64,000 nucleotides of DNA, taken from positions 27,508-91,507 of the forward strand of contig CANFZC010000002.1 of the NCBI GenBank assembly GCA_947451475.1, given 5' to 3'. Shown here piece by piece: positions 61,742 to 64,000 of this stretch; positions within the stretch are counted from its first letter, which is position 1; each line of letters starts with the position of its first letter. The notes under the pieces were generated by a model. It had not been told where the DNA came from and ran no database searches. It worked only from the letters and a program-made list of their open reading frames with translations. Position numbers and translations under genes: made by a program. This DNA comes from Flavobacteriaceae bacterium (lineage in GTDB: Bacteria; Bacteroidota; Bacteroidia; Flavobacteriales; Flavobacteriaceae).

Positions 61742-62015
61742 AATCAAATTTATTTTTAATATAGTATTTACTATCTAAATCGTCATCAAAATCGTCAATA
61801 ATTGGTTTTGGCTTTGGTTTACTTCCTGCCGCTTTCTTTTTCCAAAGTTCAAAACTATCTTTGGACAATCGTTTTCTCATTAATTCGGTTACTTCATTTT
61901 CGGTAAGGCCAAATTCTTCTTTTAAAACTTCAAAAGGTTTACGTTCCTCTTGAGCCATACTGACAACTCTTTCTAATTGTTCGTTGTTCAGCTCTCCTAG
62001 TTTACTTTTTTTCAT
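61740..62015 (-). CDS. TIGR03643/DUF2805-like protein
   Basis: LNNEQLERVVSMAQEERKPFEVLKEEFGLTENEVTELMRKRLSKDSFELWKKKA. Confidence 0.75.
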   Translation of the reverse strand: MKKSKLGELNNEQLERVVSMAQEERKPFEVLKEEFGLTENEVTELMRKRLSKDSFELWKKKAAGSKPKPKPIIDDFDDDLDSKYYIKNKFD

Positions 62016-62218
62016 TTCTGTAAAAGCATTTTTAATAAATAGATATCAACTGATTGGTTTGTTTTTCAATATTAGTAAAAAAAATAATTAGTTTGTAAAC
62101 AAGGCCCAATATTTTTTACGGAGGCAGTCCTTTGCACATTAAATAAAATATGGGGAAAGTATCGAACAGATTACATTTTATAGCTTTGGTTTCTATTTGC
62201 GATTCCGCAAAAAGTACC

Positions 62219-62821
62219 TTACTTTATAATTCGGAACGTTAGATTTATTCGGGGTCCGATGGGTTTGGCTGTTTTGGCTATTTGATGTTTCCAAAAATGC
62301 TGGGTCGCACCTTTCATTAACAGTAAGCTCCCGTGTTCTAAATTAATTTTTAGTTTTTGATCTTTTAGGGAGTTGTGCTGTAGGTGAAACGTTCTTTCGG
62401 CGCCGAAGCTTAGGGAGGCGATGACGGGATTGCGTCCTAATTCCCTTTCGTTATCGGCATGCCAGCCGTTACTATCTTTACCATCACGGTAAAGATTGAG
62501 TAATACTGTCGTAAAGTTTTCATGGCAAGACTCTTCCAATTCATTTTTGATGAACATTAATAAGGGATTCCAGTTGTGGGGTTGCATTACCACATTTGAA
62601 TAGGCATAGGATTTGCCTTCATTGCCGAAGAGCGCCGTTAAACGAGGTTGGAAATGCGTTTTACCATATACTGTAATTTGGTCTTGTTGCCATGGGATTT
62701 CGTCTCTTAGTTTGCCGAATAACTCAGTGGCGCGTGCCTTATCAAAAAAATCTGGGTAGTATTCTATACTTGCATCGGGTACAGTAAAGGTGATTTTTTC
62801 TTTTGGGAAAAGTGAATTCAT
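62219..62821 (-). CDS. AlkB-like 2OG-Fe(II) oxygenase
   Basis: GKTHFQPRLTALFG; NLYRDGKDSNGWHADNERELG (HxD); WKHQIAKTAKPIGPRINLTFR. Confidence 0.9.
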   Translation of the reverse strand: MNSLFPKEKITFTVPDASIEYYPDFFDKARATELFGKLRDEIPWQQDQITVYGKTHFQPRLTALFGNEGKSYAYSNVVMQPHNWNPLLMFIKNELEESCHENFTTVLLNLYRDGKDSNGWHADNERELGRNPVIASLSFGAERTFHLQHNSLKDQKLKINLEHGSLLLMKGATQHFWKHQIAKTAKPIGPRINLTFRIIK

Positions 62822-62834
62822 TCTTTAGCCGTCC

Positions 62835-63743
62835 TTATTTTTTTAGCTTGACATTCATTAAGACAATCGCCAAAAGAATTAATGCTATGCCTATCCATTG
62901 CGAAAAAAGCACGGTTTCATTAAGAAAAACAAACGCCATAGTCACAGAAACAGGGAGTTCTAGGGCTGCTACAATGCTTCCTAATCCAATACCTGTTAGA
63001 GGAAAGCCCGCATTTAAAAGTAAGGGCGGAATTACTGTCCCAAACAAGGCAATTAGGATACCCCACGTATAGAAAATATCGTAATTGAAAGGTGTATGTT
63101 GTGTGGCCATTAAAAATACAAGAACCACAAGAGCTCCCCCTAAGAGCATGTATAAGCTCCTTTGAGCGGATGAAATGGAAAGTGCGATTTTATTGGCGGC
63201 ATACATGGTTGTGGTGAATGATGCTGCGGCTAGTAAACCAAGGGTAATTCCTCTCCAATCGAGTGTAGCTTGGGTACTTAAGAGTTTGGTTGCCAAGGTA
63301 GTTCCGATTAGCACGACCAGTACGGCAACAATTTTGGTTGAAGATGGGCGTTTTTTATCTAAAATTGTTTCTAGTAGTACCCCCATCCAAACGGTTTGCA
63401 TCAATAATACTATCCCTATTGATACGGGGATATATGTAACGGCCAAGTAATAAAAAATACTCGTTAGGCCGGTCGAGGTTCCAACCACCATTAATTTTTT
63501 AATGTCGGCAAGGGACGCTTTGGGGGTTATTTTCGGACGAAACTTTGTTTGAAAGAAATGGAGTAAACCAACTACTAGTATTCCGATTGTAAACTGGGCA
63601 GTAATAACTTCTGCAGGGGTATAATGGAGTCCGGCACTACTGGTATCGGCATAGGCTAACTTCACAAAGGTTGCCAGCATACCGTAACTAGTGGCACCTA
63701 GGCCCACTAAAAAAACTCCCTTTAACACTTTGTTACTTGCCAT
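62835..63743 (-). CDS. EamA/DMT family transporter
   Basis: About 10 TM segments; LVGLGATSYGMLATFVKLAY...; AALELPVSVTMAFVFLNETVLFSQWIGIALILLAIVLMN. Confidence 0.88.
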   Translation of the reverse strand: MASNKVLKGVFLVGLGATSYGMLATFVKLAYADTSSAGLHYTPAEVITAQFTIGILVVGLLHFFQTKFRPKITPKASLADIKKLMVVGTSTGLTSIFYYLAVTYIPVSIGIVLLMQTVWMGVLLETILDKKRPSSTKIVAVLVVLIGTTLATKLLSTQATLDWRGITLGLLAAASFTTTMYAANKIALSISSAQRSLYMLLGGALVVLVFLMATQHTPFNYDIFYTWGILIALFGTVIPPLLLNAGFPLTGIGLGSIVAALELPVSVTMAFVFLNETVLFSQWIGIALILLAIVLMNVKLKK

Positions 63744-63808
63744 ACTACATTTTTAAAAAGTGGACAAAGATAGAGAAACAAAAGGCACTTTGGAACTACT
63801 ACAAAAAC

Positions 63809-63839
63809 AAAAACCATCACTGTACTAGTGATGGTTTTT
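63809..63839 (-). terminator. Intrinsic terminator downstream of tRNA-Thr
   Basis: aaaaaccatcact-gtact-agtgatggttttt, perfect 13-bp stem. Confidence 0.85.
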
Positions 63840-63845
63840 TTATTG

Positions 63846-63919
63846 AGCCGGCGGAGGGACTCGAACCCACGACCTGCTGATTACAAATCAGCTGCTCTAG
63901 CCAACTGAGCTACGCTGGC
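63846..63919 (-). tRNA. tRNA-Thr (anticodon TGT)
   Basis: Reverse complement GCCAGCGTAGCTCAGTTGGCTAGAGCAGCTGATTTGTAATCAGCAGGTCGTGGGTTCGAGTCCCTCCGCCGGCT. Confidence 0.93.
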
Positions 63920-63934
63920 GTCTCAATGTGAGTG

Positions 63935-63964
63935 CAAATATAATAGTCAAAATGAATTCACCAA
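63935..63964 (-). promoter_or_regulatory. Bacteroidota-type promoter of tRNA-Thr: TTG-N19-TATATTTG
   Basis: Reverse complement TTG gtgaattcattttgactat TATATTTG CACTCACATTGAGAC then the tRNA. Confidence 0.75.
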
Positions 63965-64000
63965 AATATTTTACACTTTTTTTATTGTTTTTTCTGCTTA

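Noticed and set aside
1-64000. CRISPR arrays, prophage, transposons, toxin-antitoxin or defence islands
   Set aside because: No regularly spaced repeats, transposase, integrase, phage structural genes or recognisable defence proteins in the ORF track.

Overview
A 64 kb chromosomal window from a Bacteroidota genome, most likely Flavobacterium-like. The evidence is T9SS type A sorting domains, TAnnTTTG promoters, low GC, and Bacteroidota families such as DUF5723 and DUF5777. Most of it is ordinary core genome: panB, a RluA-family pseudouridine synthase, HMG-CoA synthase, comM/yifB, recG, an RND efflux operon, pheT, typA, rpsT, tRNA-Glu, proS, rimO, M1 and M61 peptidases, an AlkB-like protein, a DMT transporter and tRNA-Thr. 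It also carries many sensor kinases. I see no CRISPR array, prophage, transposase or obvious island. Items most worth a second look: (1) a putative extracytosolic redox module at 51.0-55.95 kb (ApbE, T9SS-exported DUF2271 protein, YceI, monohaem lipoprotein, DUF5777 barrel, OB-fold protein); (2) an ECF sigma factor followed by a single-TM protein ending in a TonB-plug-like motif; (3) two unlinked tRNA genes sharing the same promoter and leader sequence, one of them reading into rpsT with a 25-nt gap; (4) heptameric repeats directly upstream of a start codon, and two intergenic arrays with the same 11-bp period; (5) a large radical SAM protein with a CX4CX2C motif; (6) a half-size DEAD-like helicase; (7) a Trp/Tyr/Gly/Asn-rich lipoprotein. 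All calls are by reading sequence; no searches were run.
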